A DNA stretch of 7,881 nt from Bacillota bacterium. Lineage in GTDB: Bacteria > Bacillota > Clostridia > Oscillospirales > Ruminococcaceae. Of the stretch, positions 1-4,767 are shown piece after piece; within the stretch, counting starts at the first letter, position 1, and every line of letters begins with the position of its first letter. Location: the NCBI GenBank assembly GCA_023429685.1, contig JAEZDF010000155.1, positions 1 to 7,881 on the forward strand, read 5' to 3'. The position numbers were made by a program, and so were the translations under genes. The notes under the pieces are model-generated. The model did not search any database and was not told where the DNA came from. It worked only from the letters and a program-made list of their open reading frames with translations.

Positions 1-74
1 ACCAGCTCGTTTAACTCAAGAACAGTCAGTGTCTTGATTTCTTCTACAAATTTAGTAATTTTCTCAGAAGCCAT
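1..74 (-). CDS. rplL: Ribosomal protein L7/L12, N-terminal fragment
   Basis: Only the first 24 codons are in the window, and the gene continues past the left edge. The ATG at 74-72 begins MASEKITKFVEEIKTLTVLE, the usual start of the N-terminal dimerisation and L10-binding helices of L7/L12. A GGGAGG ribosome binding site (85-90) lies 10 bases upstream. The gene follows rplJ by 71 bases with no promoter or terminator that I can see between them, the standard rplJL pair. L7/L12 forms the flexible ribosomal stalk that recruits translation factors; several dimers sit on one L10. The identity rests on the N-terminus and the context. Confidence 0.93.
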   Translation of the reverse strand, partial: MASEKITKFVEEIKTLTVLELNEL

Positions 75-84
75 TTAAATGATA

Positions 85-90
85 CCTCCC
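85..90 (-). promoter_or_regulatory. rplL ribosome binding site
   Basis: GGGAGG on the minus strand lies 10 bases before the rplL ATG. It supports this start for the truncated gene and a strong, independent translation start, as expected for a protein made in several copies per ribosome. Confidence 0.8.
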
Positions 91-145
91 AATATTTTTG
101 TTTTACGGCACATTGCCATTGTTTCGGGTCGCAAACTGCGGTTAA

Positions 146-664
146 TTACTCGGCAGCAGGAGCAGCTTCGCCCTGCTTTTCGGCAATGGCGTTAAGCGCA
201 ACGGCAAGACCACGGATATTGCCGTTGAGTACGGAAAGCAGCTGGCAGAGCAGCTGTTCCTTTGAAGGCAGGTTTCCAAGCTCAGCGGTCTTTTTGGCGT
301 CGAGAATCTCTCCGTCCACAAAACCGGCTTTGATTGTAAACTTACCCTTTGAAGCGTCTGCAAACTTGCACAGAATCTTTGCAGCTGCTACGGGGTCTTC
401 CTTGCTTGTTGCAAGAGCGGTGGTACCCTCCAACACGGAGTCCAGACCGTCAAGGCTTGCGTTCTTTGCAGCGAATCGAAGCATGGTGTTTTTTACAACA
501 GCGTACTCGATGCCTGCCTCACGCAGCTCGCGGCGAAGCTTTGTATCATCAGCAACCGTAATGCCCTTGTAGTCGACGAGTACGCCGGCACAAGCATCCT
601 TAAGCTGTTGAGAAAGCTCCTCGACAAACTGCTGTTTGGATTTTAATGCGTTCTCACTTGGCAA
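146..664 (-). CDS. rplJ: Ribosomal protein L10
   Basis: L10 is the base of the ribosomal stalk. It binds the GTPase-associated region of 23S rRNA and carries L7/L12 dimers on its C-terminal helix. I start it at the TTG at 664-662, giving 172 residues beginning MPSENALKSKQQFVEEL, typical of L10 in start and length. GGGAGGTGA (673-681) lies 8 bases upstream of this TTG. The open frame continues upstream to an ATG at 748, but that would translate the attenuator hairpin and the ribosome binding site into 28 unrelated residues. Family features seen are VDYKGITVADDTKLRREL (about 30-47), VVKNTMLRFAAK (57-68) and an Ala/Glu-rich C-terminal tail. It has its own promoter and L10 leader, and rplL follows. 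The TTG start is unusual for a highly expressed gene. Confidence 0.96.
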   Translation of the reverse strand: MPSENALKSKQQFVEELSQQLKDACAGVLVDYKGITVADDTKLRRELREAGIEYAVVKNTMLRFAAKNASLDGLDSVLEGTTALATSKEDPVAAAKILCKFADASKGKFTIKAGFVDGEILDAKKTAELGNLPSKEQLLCQLLSVLNGNIRGLAVALNAIAEKQGEAAPAAE

Positions 665-672
665 CTTGAAGT

Positions 673-681
673 TCACCTCCC
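673..681 (-). promoter_or_regulatory. rplJ ribosome binding site (decides TTG start)
   Basis: GGGAGGTGA, a nearly perfect Shine-Dalgarno sequence, lies 8 bases before TTG 664-662. It fixes the start of L10 at this TTG instead of the ATG at 748, which lies upstream of the attenuator. Confidence 0.85.
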
Positions 682-708
682 AGATATTTAAAAGGCGTTC
701 TTGCGCAA

Positions 709-746
709 CAAAAATGCCCTTTCTCCCGAAAGCCGGAAGAAAGGGC
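709..746 (-). terminator. Attenuator (intrinsic terminator) in the rplJ leader
   Basis: Read on the minus strand, GCCCTTTCT (746-738) pairs perfectly with AGAAAGGGC (724-716), nine base pairs, with an inner CCG/CGG extension, and is followed at once by ATTTTTG. It lies about 140 nt downstream of the predicted transcription start and about 45 nt before the rplJ start codon. It is placed to stop transcription before rplJ rather than to end rplA transcription, although it would also affect read-through from upstream. Confidence 0.75.
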
Positions 747-890
747 AATGAAATATCCTCTACAAGCGTACAGCCTATATCAAAAATTCATCGCAGTTCC
801 TCGGCAGGCGGGAGAATTTAACCCATTATGCCCAAATGTCTTAAATAACACAAATAGGCGCCTGCTGTCTTTGGAAAAGACAACGTTGCT

Positions 891-920
891 ATTATACTAC
901 GCGTTAACGCAATCTGTCAA
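891..920 (-). promoter_or_regulatory. Sigma-A promoter of rplJL
   Basis: Both boxes match consensus: TTGACA (-35, 920-915) and TATAAT (-10, 896-891), separated by 18 bases. The promoter begins 17 bases after the rplA stop codon, so rplJL can be transcribed separately from rplKA. The start is expected near 884. Confidence 0.9.
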
Positions 921-936
921 CACCTTAATAAGGCAA

Positions 937-1629
937 TTAGACAAACCTTGAGGGGTTGATGCGTACGCCGGGGCCCATGGTGGTGGCGATGACGCAGCTC
1001 TTGACGTACTGACCCTTTGCCGCAGCGGGCTTTGCCTTTACAATGGCACCCATCAGGGTGTCAAAGTTTTCGCTAAGCTTCTCAATGCCAAAAGAGGCCT
1101 TGCCGATGGGGCAGTGGATGATGTTTGTTTTGTCAAGACGATACTCAATCTTACCGGCCTTTGCCTCGGTTACCGCACGGGCAACATCGGGGGTTACGGT
1201 GCCGGCCTTGGGGTTTGGCATTAGTCCGCGGGGACCAAGCACCTTACCAAGACGACCTACCACGCCCATCATGTCGGGGCTTGCGATAACAACGTCAAAG
1301 TCGGTCCAGCCTTCGTTCTGGATTTTTGTAGCCAGATCCTCGGCTCCAACATACTCCGCACCCGCTTTGGTTGCGTCGTCTGCCTTATCGCCCTTTGCAA
1401 ACACCAGTACGCGTACCTTTTTACCGGTACCGTTGGGCAGTACAACCGCGCCGCGAACCTGCTGGTCGGCATGACGGGAGTCTACGCCCAAGCGCACATG
1501 AATCTCGACGGTCTCGTCGAACTTTGCCTTTGCGGTCTTAACACATAAATCGAGCGCTTCCTGCGCGTCGTACAGCTTTGCGCGGTCGACGAGCTTTGCG
1601 CTGTCCTGATAATTCTTGCCGTGTTTCAT
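937..1629 (-). CDS. rplA: Ribosomal protein L1
   Basis: L1 binds helices 76-78 of 23S rRNA to form the L1 stalk that helps E-site tRNA leave. It also acts as a translational repressor by binding an rRNA-like site on its own mRNA. The protein has 230 residues, the usual length. The family signature GKVLGPRGLMPNPKAGTV is at 128-145, and the end MGPGVRINPSRFV is typical. The ATG at 1629-1627 has AGGAGG 7-8 bases upstream. An L1-binding-like hairpin (1650-1677) lies just ahead of that ribosome binding site, so autorepression of this start is likely. rplK lies 58 bases upstream. The stop codon is directly followed by the rplJ promoter. Confidence 0.98.
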   Translation of the reverse strand: MKHGKNYQDSAKLVDRAKLYDAQEALDLCVKTAKAKFDETVEIHVRLGVDSRHADQQVRGAVVLPNGTGKKVRVLVFAKGDKADDATKAGAEYVGAEDLATKIQNEGWTDFDVVIASPDMMGVVGRLGKVLGPRGLMPNPKAGTVTPDVARAVTEAKAGKIEYRLDKTNIIHCPIGKASFGIEKLSENFDTLMGAIVKAKPAAAKGQYVKSCVIATTMGPGVRINPSRFV

Positions 1630-1649
1630 CTCATGTTCCTCCTAATTGA

Positions 1650-1677
1650 GTGGTTAATAGCGGAAATTTCCTCCCAC
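1650..1677 (-). promoter_or_regulatory. L1-binding-like mRNA element, rplA copy
   Basis: On the minus strand this reads GTGG (1677-1674), GA, a short hairpin GGAAATTTCC (1671-1662), an eight-base strand GCTATTAA, then CCAC (1653-1650). Two short stems separated by a lopsided internal loop, with the 5' strand GTGGGAGG and a 3' ...CCAC, match the 23S rRNA site bound by L1 and the known L1 leaders. It starts 10 bases after the rplK stop codon and ends 6 bases before the rplA ribosome binding site, so L1 binding would plausibly block ribosomes. The 5' strand GGTGGGAGGAA is identical to that of the copy upstream of rplK. Confidence 0.72.
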
Positions 1678-1687
1678 CCGGAAGCAA

Positions 1688-2113
1688 TCAGTCTACGACT
1701 TCAACGCCCATGCTTCTGGCTGTACCAGCTACCATAGTCATAGCGGTATCAACGTTAGCGGCATTGAGATCGGGCATCTTCTGCTCAGCGATCTTTCTGA
1801 TCTGCTCCCTGGTAATCTTTGCAACCTTGGTCTTGTTGGGCACACCCGAAGCCGTTTCAATGCCGCATGCCTTTTTAATAAGCACAGCAGCCGGCGGGGT
1901 TTTGGTTACAAAGCTGAAAGAACGGTCGGCATAAACGGAGATTACGACAGGGATAATCAGACCCACATCGTTTTTCGTACGCTCGTTAAATTCCTTTGTA
2001 AATGCCATAATGTTGACGCCGTGCTGACCCAGCGCAGGACCAACGGGCGGCGCCGGAGTGGCCTTGCCGGCCGGTATCTGGAGCTTAATAAAGCCCACAA
2101 CCTTTTGAGCCAT
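1688..2113 (-). CDS. rplK: Ribosomal protein L11
   Basis: L11 binds the GTPase-associated region of 23S rRNA and works with translation factors; it is also needed for RelA-type stringent signalling in many bacteria. The protein has 141 residues, exactly the usual length. It begins MAQKVVGFIKLQIPAGKA and carries PAPPVGPALGQHGVNIM (20-36), the N-terminal-domain signature. The RNA-binding C-terminal domain ends at TMVAGTARSMGVEVVD. I use the ATG at 2113-2111, with GGAGGTG (2120-2126) 6 bases upstream. A TTG at 2128 in the same frame overlaps that ribosome binding site and is rejected. It is paired with rplA downstream; a long structured spacer and an L1-like site lie upstream. Confidence 0.98.
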   Translation of the reverse strand: MAQKVVGFIKLQIPAGKATPAPPVGPALGQHGVNIMAFTKEFNERTKNDVGLIIPVVISVYADRSFSFVTKTPPAAVLIKKACGIETASGVPNKTKVAKITREQIRKIAEQKMPDLNAANVDTAMTMVAGTARSMGVEVVD

Positions 2114-2134
2114 TTTTTGCACCTCCAAAATAAC

Positions 2135-2175
2135 GTGGTAGCTTACGGAATAAAGAGTATTTTTATTCCTCCCAC
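2135..2175 (-). promoter_or_regulatory. L1-binding-like mRNA element, rplK copy
   Basis: On the minus strand this reads GTGG (2175-2172), GA, the perfect 8-bp hairpin GGAATAAA/TTTATTCC (2169-2162 with 2154-2147; 7-base loop), GTAAGCTA, then CCAC (2138-2135). This is the two-stem, asymmetric-loop shape of L1 binding sites, with the GTGGGAGG strand also found in the 23S rRNA L1 site. It ends 8 bases before the rplK ribosome binding site. L1 repression of rplK-rplA translation from such a site is well known in other bacteria; here it is inferred from sequence and structure. Confidence 0.8.
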
Positions 2176-2301
2176 CGGACGCTTACCCCGCCTTGCGGAG
2201 CGCGCCCATGCACGGCAACTACGCCGCGCGAAAAGCCGGGGCATTTTTTGTGCCGGGCGTTACCCCGAATAACCCGGATGAAAAACTACCGACTGCGGTG
2301 G
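2176..2301 (-). other. GC-rich structured spacer between nusG and rplK
   Basis: The nusG-rplK gap is 188 bases, much longer than the other gaps in this string. Outside the L1 element it holds several possible hairpins on the minus-strand RNA. CCGGG/CCCGG (2273-2277 with 2253-2257) has an inner TTA/TAA pairing. GCC-GGCA/TGCC-GGC (2251-2258 with 2235-2243) shares bases with the first, so the two exclude each other. CGCGC/GCGCG pairs 2226-2230 with 2201-2205. CCGC/GCGG pairs 2195-2198 with 2188-2191. None is followed by a T-run, so I do not call a terminator. I see no convincing promoter or open frame here. It may be the 5' part of a longer leader or a processing site. Confidence 0.45.
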
Positions 2302-2823
2302 TTACTCCACAGGCTCTGCCCAATCGAGCTCAAGCTCTGCAGGAGTTTCGCGGCCGAACATCGAAACGATGACACGCAGCTTGTTCTTGTCGGCGTCAAT
2401 CATCTCGACAGTTCCGATAAAGCCTTCGAGCGGACCACTCGTAACACGAATGGAATCGCCTACGGCAAAACGGACCTCAATCTGTTTTTTCTCAACACCC
2501 AGCGCCGCAACTTCCTCTTCTGTTAAAGGAATGGGCTTGGATGCGGGACCCACAAAGCCGGTGACACCACGGATATTGCGTACAACGTACCAGGAGTCGT
2601 CATCCATAATCATCTTTACCAGAACATATCCGGGAAAGATTTTGCGCTCTACCTCGCGCTTTTTGTCATCCTTGTACTCTATTACCTTTTCGGTGGGAAC
2701 CCTAATCTCTTGAATCAGTTCTTGCAGCCTGCGGTTTTCAACCATCTTTTCGAGGTTGCCCGCAACCTTGTTCTCGTAACCCGAATAGGTGTGTACAACA
2801 TACCACTTTGCGGCATCAGACAT
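2302..2823 (-). CDS. nusG: Transcription elongation/termination factor NusG
   Basis: NusG binds RNA polymerase across its cleft and modulates pausing and elongation; its KOW domain contacts Rho or the ribosome in other bacteria. The protein has 173 residues. The NGN domain covers about 5-110, starting WYVVHTYSGYENKV and including FPGYVLVKM (63-71) and VRNIRGVTGFVG (81-92). The KOW domain covers about 120-172, with VGDSIRVTSGPLEGFIGTV. The start ATG at 2823-2821 has GGGAGG (2831-2836) 7 bases upstream. It follows secE by 26 bases, the classic secE-nusG pair, and is probably cotranscribed from the rpmG promoter. Confidence 0.98.
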   Translation of the reverse strand: MSDAAKWYVVHTYSGYENKVAGNLEKMVENRRLQELIQEIRVPTEKVIEYKDDKKREVERKIFPGYVLVKMIMDDDSWYVVRNIRGVTGFVGPASKPIPLTEEEVAALGVEKKQIEVRFAVGDSIRVTSGPLEGFIGTVEMIDADKNKLRVIVSMFGRETPAELELDWAEPVE

Positions 2824-2849
2824 AGTGTTTCCTCCCGCCTACGCTAAAA

Positions 2850-3086
2850 TCAGGCACCAAGGACTAGCTTCACCAACGCGCCGAACACAACGTCAAGCAC
2901 CCAGATGATTACTCCCGCACCCAGCATGATGGCAAGCACCAATAGGGTGCTGCTCCACAGCTGCTTCCATGTCGGCCAAACGATTTTTTTCGTCTCGCCA
3001 CGCATGTCTCTAAAAAAGCGGGCTATCCTTTGGAAGAAACGTGCAGGACTGAATTTGCGCTCTTTCTTTTCTGAACTCGCGGTCAT
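2850..3086 (-). CDS. secE: Preprotein translocase subunit SecE
   Basis: SecE is the essential small subunit that clamps SecY in the membrane translocon. The protein has 78 residues and is the short Gram-positive type, with one membrane span at about 45-70. A basic, cytosolic N-terminus (EKKERKF, FFQRIARFFRD) precedes the conserved amphipathic helix motif RGETKKIVWPTWKQL (29-43). The ATG at 3086-3084 has AGGAGGG a few bases upstream. It lies 22 bases after rpmG and 26 bases before nusG, so the three are almost surely one transcript. Confidence 0.96.
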   Translation of the reverse strand: MTASSEKKERKFSPARFFQRIARFFRDMRGETKKIVWPTWKQLWSSTLLVLAIMLGAGVIIWVLDVVFGALVKLVLGA

Positions 3087-3108
3087 TATGGTCCCTCCTG
3101 TTCTTCCC

Positions 3109-3258
3109 TTACTTGGTTTCCTTGTGGGATGTGTGTTTCTTACAGAACCGGCAATACTTATTCATTTCCAGTCTGTCGGGGTCGTTCTTCTTGTTCTTCA
3201 TGGTGTTGTAGTTGCGCTGCTTGCATTCGGTGCAAGCCATGGTTACCCGAACTCTCAT
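3109..3258 (-). CDS. rpmG: Ribosomal protein L33, zinc-binding type
   Basis: L33 is a small 50S protein near the E site. The protein has 49 residues, the standard length, and begins MRVRVTMACTECKQRNY. Cysteines 9, 12, 36 and 39 form two CxxC pairs, so this is the zinc-ribbon (C+) form. In some bacteria a cysteine-free paralogue replaces this form under zinc limitation; none is in this window. The ATG at 3258-3256 has GGAGGTG (3264-3270) upstream. The same frame is open back to an ATG at 3360, but that would put leader hairpins and the ribosome binding site into a 34-residue extension not seen in L33. It is the first gene after the promoter at 3403-3431. Confidence 0.97.
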   Translation of the reverse strand: MRVRVTMACTECKQRNYNTMKNKKNDPDRLEMNKYCRFCKKHTSHKETK

Positions 3259-3396
3259 ATCGGCACCTCCAATAAAACGGATTTTTTTGCCTCCCTCGAA
3301 AAAACAAAGGACCCTGTGGCCCCATGGTGCGGCGTTGCCGCAAGCTATTTTATGGCGCATAAAAATGCGCGCAAAAAAAATAACCCTTTTAGAGGT
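3259..3396 (-). promoter_or_regulatory. Structured 5' leader of rpmG-secE-nusG
   Basis: About 138 nt lie between the predicted transcription start and rpmG. On the minus-strand RNA I see GCGCAT/ATGCGC (3365-3370 with 3355-3360, AT-rich 4-base loop) and TGCGGC/GCCGCA (3337-3342 with 3328-3333, 3-base loop). A weaker GGGGCC...GGGTCC fold (about 3309-3323) is followed by TTTGTTTTTTC, which resembles a weak terminator. I know no named leader family that fits. A regulatory role, for example attenuation ahead of the operon, is inference. Confidence 0.45.
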
Positions 3397-3402
3397 ATCA
3401 TA

Positions 3403-3431
3403 AATATAGCATAGAATGAAGTATAAGTCAA
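3403..3431 (-). promoter_or_regulatory. Sigma-A promoter of rpmG-secE-nusG
   Basis: TTGACT (-35, 3431-3426) and TATATT (-10, 3408-3403) are separated by 17 bases, and a TGC directly before the -10 box gives an extended -10. The transcription start should lie near 3396. No other equally good promoter appears before rplK, so this one probably also feeds rplK-rplA. Confidence 0.82.
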
Positions 3432-3492
3432 CAGCATGTCCCTATATTTTAAGCGTATGCCATTGGTTTTTTCATGTAACGGCGAATAAATA

Positions 3493-3521
3493 TTGCTTTT
3501 GCCCTTGTATTTTGCTAGAAT
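3493..3521 (+). promoter_or_regulatory. Plus-strand promoter upstream of ddl
   Basis: TTGCTT (-35, 3493-3498) and TAGAAT (-10, 3516-3521) are separated by exactly 17 bases, and TGC directly before the -10 box makes an extended -10. The expected start is near 3528. A terminator-like hairpin begins about 8 bases later. Confidence 0.55.
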
Positions 3522-3535
3522 GAACTGTATTGTTT

Positions 3536-3580
3536 GTAGTTACGGGGGCGGTTTTGCCCGCGCCTACCGTACTACTTTTT
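3536..3580 (+). terminator. Terminator or attenuator upstream of ddl
   Basis: GTAGT-t-ACGG (3536-3545) pairs with CCGTACTAC (3567-3575), nine pairs with one bulged T. An inner GGCG/CGCC stem (3547-3550 with 3561-3564) extends it, and TTTTT (3576-3580) follows. GGGC/GCCC (3546-3549 with 3556-3559) is an alternative inner fold. There is no gene upstream on this strand for it to terminate: it follows the promoter at 3493-3521 directly and precedes ddl by 70 bases. It could end a small RNA, act as an attenuator for ddl, or shield ddl from stray transcription. Confidence 0.65.
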
Positions 3581-3607
3581 GTTCGCTTTCAATATGCTTT
3601 ATATTAA
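3579..3607 (+). promoter_or_regulatory. Weak candidate promoter of ddl
   Basis: TTGTTC (3579-3584) and TATTAA (3602-3607), 17 bases apart, lie downstream of the terminator hairpin and 44 bases before the ddl start. The surrounding DNA is very AT-rich, so chance matches are likely. If the terminator is constitutive, some promoter in this position would be needed. Confidence 0.3.
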
Positions 3608-3650
3608 TATAGGTATTCTATCCTTTTATATTACGGGAGAGTGACGCATC

Positions 3651-4724
3651 TTGTCAAGACTTACTATCGGGGTTGTGTTCGGCGGCGCATCCAGCGAGTA
3701 CGAGGTATCGCTGATTAGCGCAAGCTCGGTGCTTCATAACATTAACAGGCAGAAATATGACGTTGTCATGCTTGGCGTTACCAAGGACGGTCGCTGGCTG
3801 CGCTACACCGGTGACATTGAGGATATTCGTGAAAACCGATGGGTGGAATCGGGTCATACCGCCCCCGCGTTTGTCAGTCCCGACCGCTCGGTTCACGGCA
3901 TTGTGGAGCTTTCGCCCGACGGCACTGCGTCGATGACCCGTTTGGATGCGGTGTTCCCCGTTGTGCACGGCAAAAACTGCGAGGACGGCACACTGCAAGG
4001 TCTGTTTACCGTTGCGGGCATCCCGTTTGTGGGTTGCGACACCCTTTCAAGCGCCGTGTGTATGGATAAGGTCATTGCGCGCATTACCACCGACGGCGCG
4101 GGTATACCCAGTACGCCGTGGGATTGGTTTTACGCCGATGCACTAAATGACTTTGATGCACTGGAAAAACGATTAAGTGAAAAACTCGGTTACCCGATGT
4201 TTATAAAACCCGCCAACGCGGGGTCGTCGGTCGGCGTAAGCCGCGCAAGCGATAAAGAGAGCTTAAGGCAGGCGGCTATTCTTGCACTGACCCACGATAA
4301 AAAGGTGGTGGCGGAGCAGGCGGTCGTTGGGCAGGAGATCGAGTGCGCGGTGCTTGGCAACGACGCGCCCATCGCATCGGTTGTGGGGGAGATAGCACCC
4401 AAGGCGGTGTTCTACGACTACAACGCAAAGTACATTGACGACACCACCGACCTTTATATCCCAGCCCGTATTGACGAGAAAACGGCGCAGACCGTACGGG
4501 ACATGGCAGTGAAAACCTATCGGGCTCTGTGCTGTGCGGGGCTTTCTCGCGTCGATTTCTTTGTAAAGAAGGACGGCACAGTGCTGCTTAACGAGATTAA
4601 CACCATCCCCGGCTTTACGCACATCAGCATGTACCCTAAGCTGTTTGAGGCATACGGCATCCCTTACCCCGAGCTGATAGACCGGCTGATTACCCTTTCG
4701 CTCGAGCGTAAGTTTCTAATTTAA
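3651..4724 (+). CDS. ddl: D-alanine--D-alanine ligase
   Basis: This cytosolic ATP-grasp enzyme joins two D-alanines into the dipeptide that MurF adds to the peptidoglycan precursor. It has 357 residues. The N-terminal domain starts TIGVVFGGASSEYEVSL, with the conserved Glu18. HGKNCEDGTLQG is at 106-117, CMDK at 137-140, FIKPANAGSSVGVS (184-197) forms the ATP-binding glycine loop, YDYNAKY is at 255-261, and the metal-binding NEINTIPGFT is at 314-323. The lysine-tyrosine pair at 260-261 matches the tyrosine that marks D-Ala ligases as opposed to D-Lac types such as VanA. The start is TTG 3651-3653, because an in-frame TGA at 3642 closes the frame upstream; GGGAGA (3635-3640) precedes it. The residue before GluAspGly in the HG motif is Cys where Gly is usual. 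murI follows after 43 bases. Confidence 0.95.
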   Translation: MSRLTIGVVFGGASSEYEVSLISASSVLHNINRQKYDVVMLGVTKDGRWLRYTGDIEDIRENRWVESGHTAPAFVSPDRSVHGIVELSPDGTASMTRLDAVFPVVHGKNCEDGTLQGLFTVAGIPFVGCDTLSSAVCMDKVIARITTDGAGIPSTPWDWFYADALNDFDALEKRLSEKLGYPMFIKPANAGSSVGVSRASDKESLRQAAILALTHDKKVVAEQAVVGQEIECAVLGNDAPIASVVGEIAPKAVFYDYNAKYIDDTTDLYIPARIDEKTAQTVRDMAVKTYRALCCAGLSRVDFFVKKDGTVLLNEINTIPGFTHISMYPKLFEAYGIPYPELIDRLITLSLERKFLI

Positions 4725-4756
4725 CCCAGCAATGAAAAACGAACCCTATGCGAACC

Positions 4757-4762
4757 GGGAGG
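4757..4762 (+). promoter_or_regulatory. murI ribosome binding site (decides start)
   Basis: GGGAGG ends 5 bases before ATG 4768. It favours that start over the in-frame ATG at 4732, which would add 12 residues read through this ribosome binding site and lies only 7 bases past the ddl stop codon with no ribosome binding site of its own. Confidence 0.8.
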
Positions 4763-4767
4763 TAGGA

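Larger units (their letters stand above)
665..884 (-). promoter_or_regulatory. L10 ribosomal protein leader (rplJL autoregulation)
   Basis: This is the roughly 220-nt 5' leader between the rplJ promoter and rplJ. On the minus strand it contains AGACAGCAGGCG, then after about 50 nt CGCCTGCCGAGG. These form a long-range stem (GCAGGCG at 859-865 with CGCCTGC at 804-810) and match the conserved core of the Firmicute L10 leader family (Rfam RF00557, from memory). A terminator-type hairpin (716-746) follows. In Bacillus subtilis the L10(L12)4 complex binds such a leader and promotes termination; I infer the same here. GGGCATAATG (824-833) could pair with CATTGCCC (743-750), with a two-base bulge, and so occupy the 5' arm of the terminator as an antiterminator. 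That pairing is a guess. The 5' end is estimated from the -10 box. Confidence 0.85.
3259..3650. other. Divergent intergenic region between rpmG and ddl
   Basis: This 392-base non-coding stretch separates the minus-strand ribosomal/secretion genes from the plus-strand cell-wall genes. It holds the rpmG leader and promoter, a plus-strand promoter and terminator pair at 3493-3580, and a weak ddl promoter candidate. It is clearly more AT-rich than the genes on either side, especially 3400-3530 and 3575-3635. I see no tRNA, no repeat and no credible small protein gene. Confidence 0.8.

Noticed and set aside
665..748. 28-codon upstream extension of L10 from an ATG at 748
   Set aside because: It would translate the attenuator hairpin and the ribosome binding site, matches nothing in L10, and the TTG at 664 has an ideal ribosome binding site and a family-typical N-terminus.
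1043..1474. 143-codon open frame antisense to rplA
   Set aside because: It is a shadow of the strongly conserved L1 gene, with composition typical of a reverse-strand frame and no translation signal.
2253..2277. Intrinsic terminator after nusG
   Set aside because: The hairpin is good, but on the minus strand it is followed by CACAAAAAA, not a U-run, so I list it only as structure.
3259..3360. 34-codon N-terminal extension of L33 from an ATG at 3360
   Set aside because: It has no ribosome binding site, runs through leader hairpins, and L33 is a 49-residue family that begins at MRV.
3654..3998. 114-codon open frame antisense to the start of ddl
   Set aside because: It is fully contained in ddl, with no family resemblance or ribosome binding site.
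3651..4724. Vancomycin-resistance (VanA/VanG-type) ligase
   Set aside because: The KY tyrosine loop of D-Ala ligases is present, the neighbour is murI, and no vanH, vanX, vanT or regulator genes are in the window.
4732..4767. 12-codon extension of MurI from ATG 4732
   Set aside because: The GGGAGG ribosome binding site lies inside this stretch and MurI proteins begin near the IGVFDSG motif.
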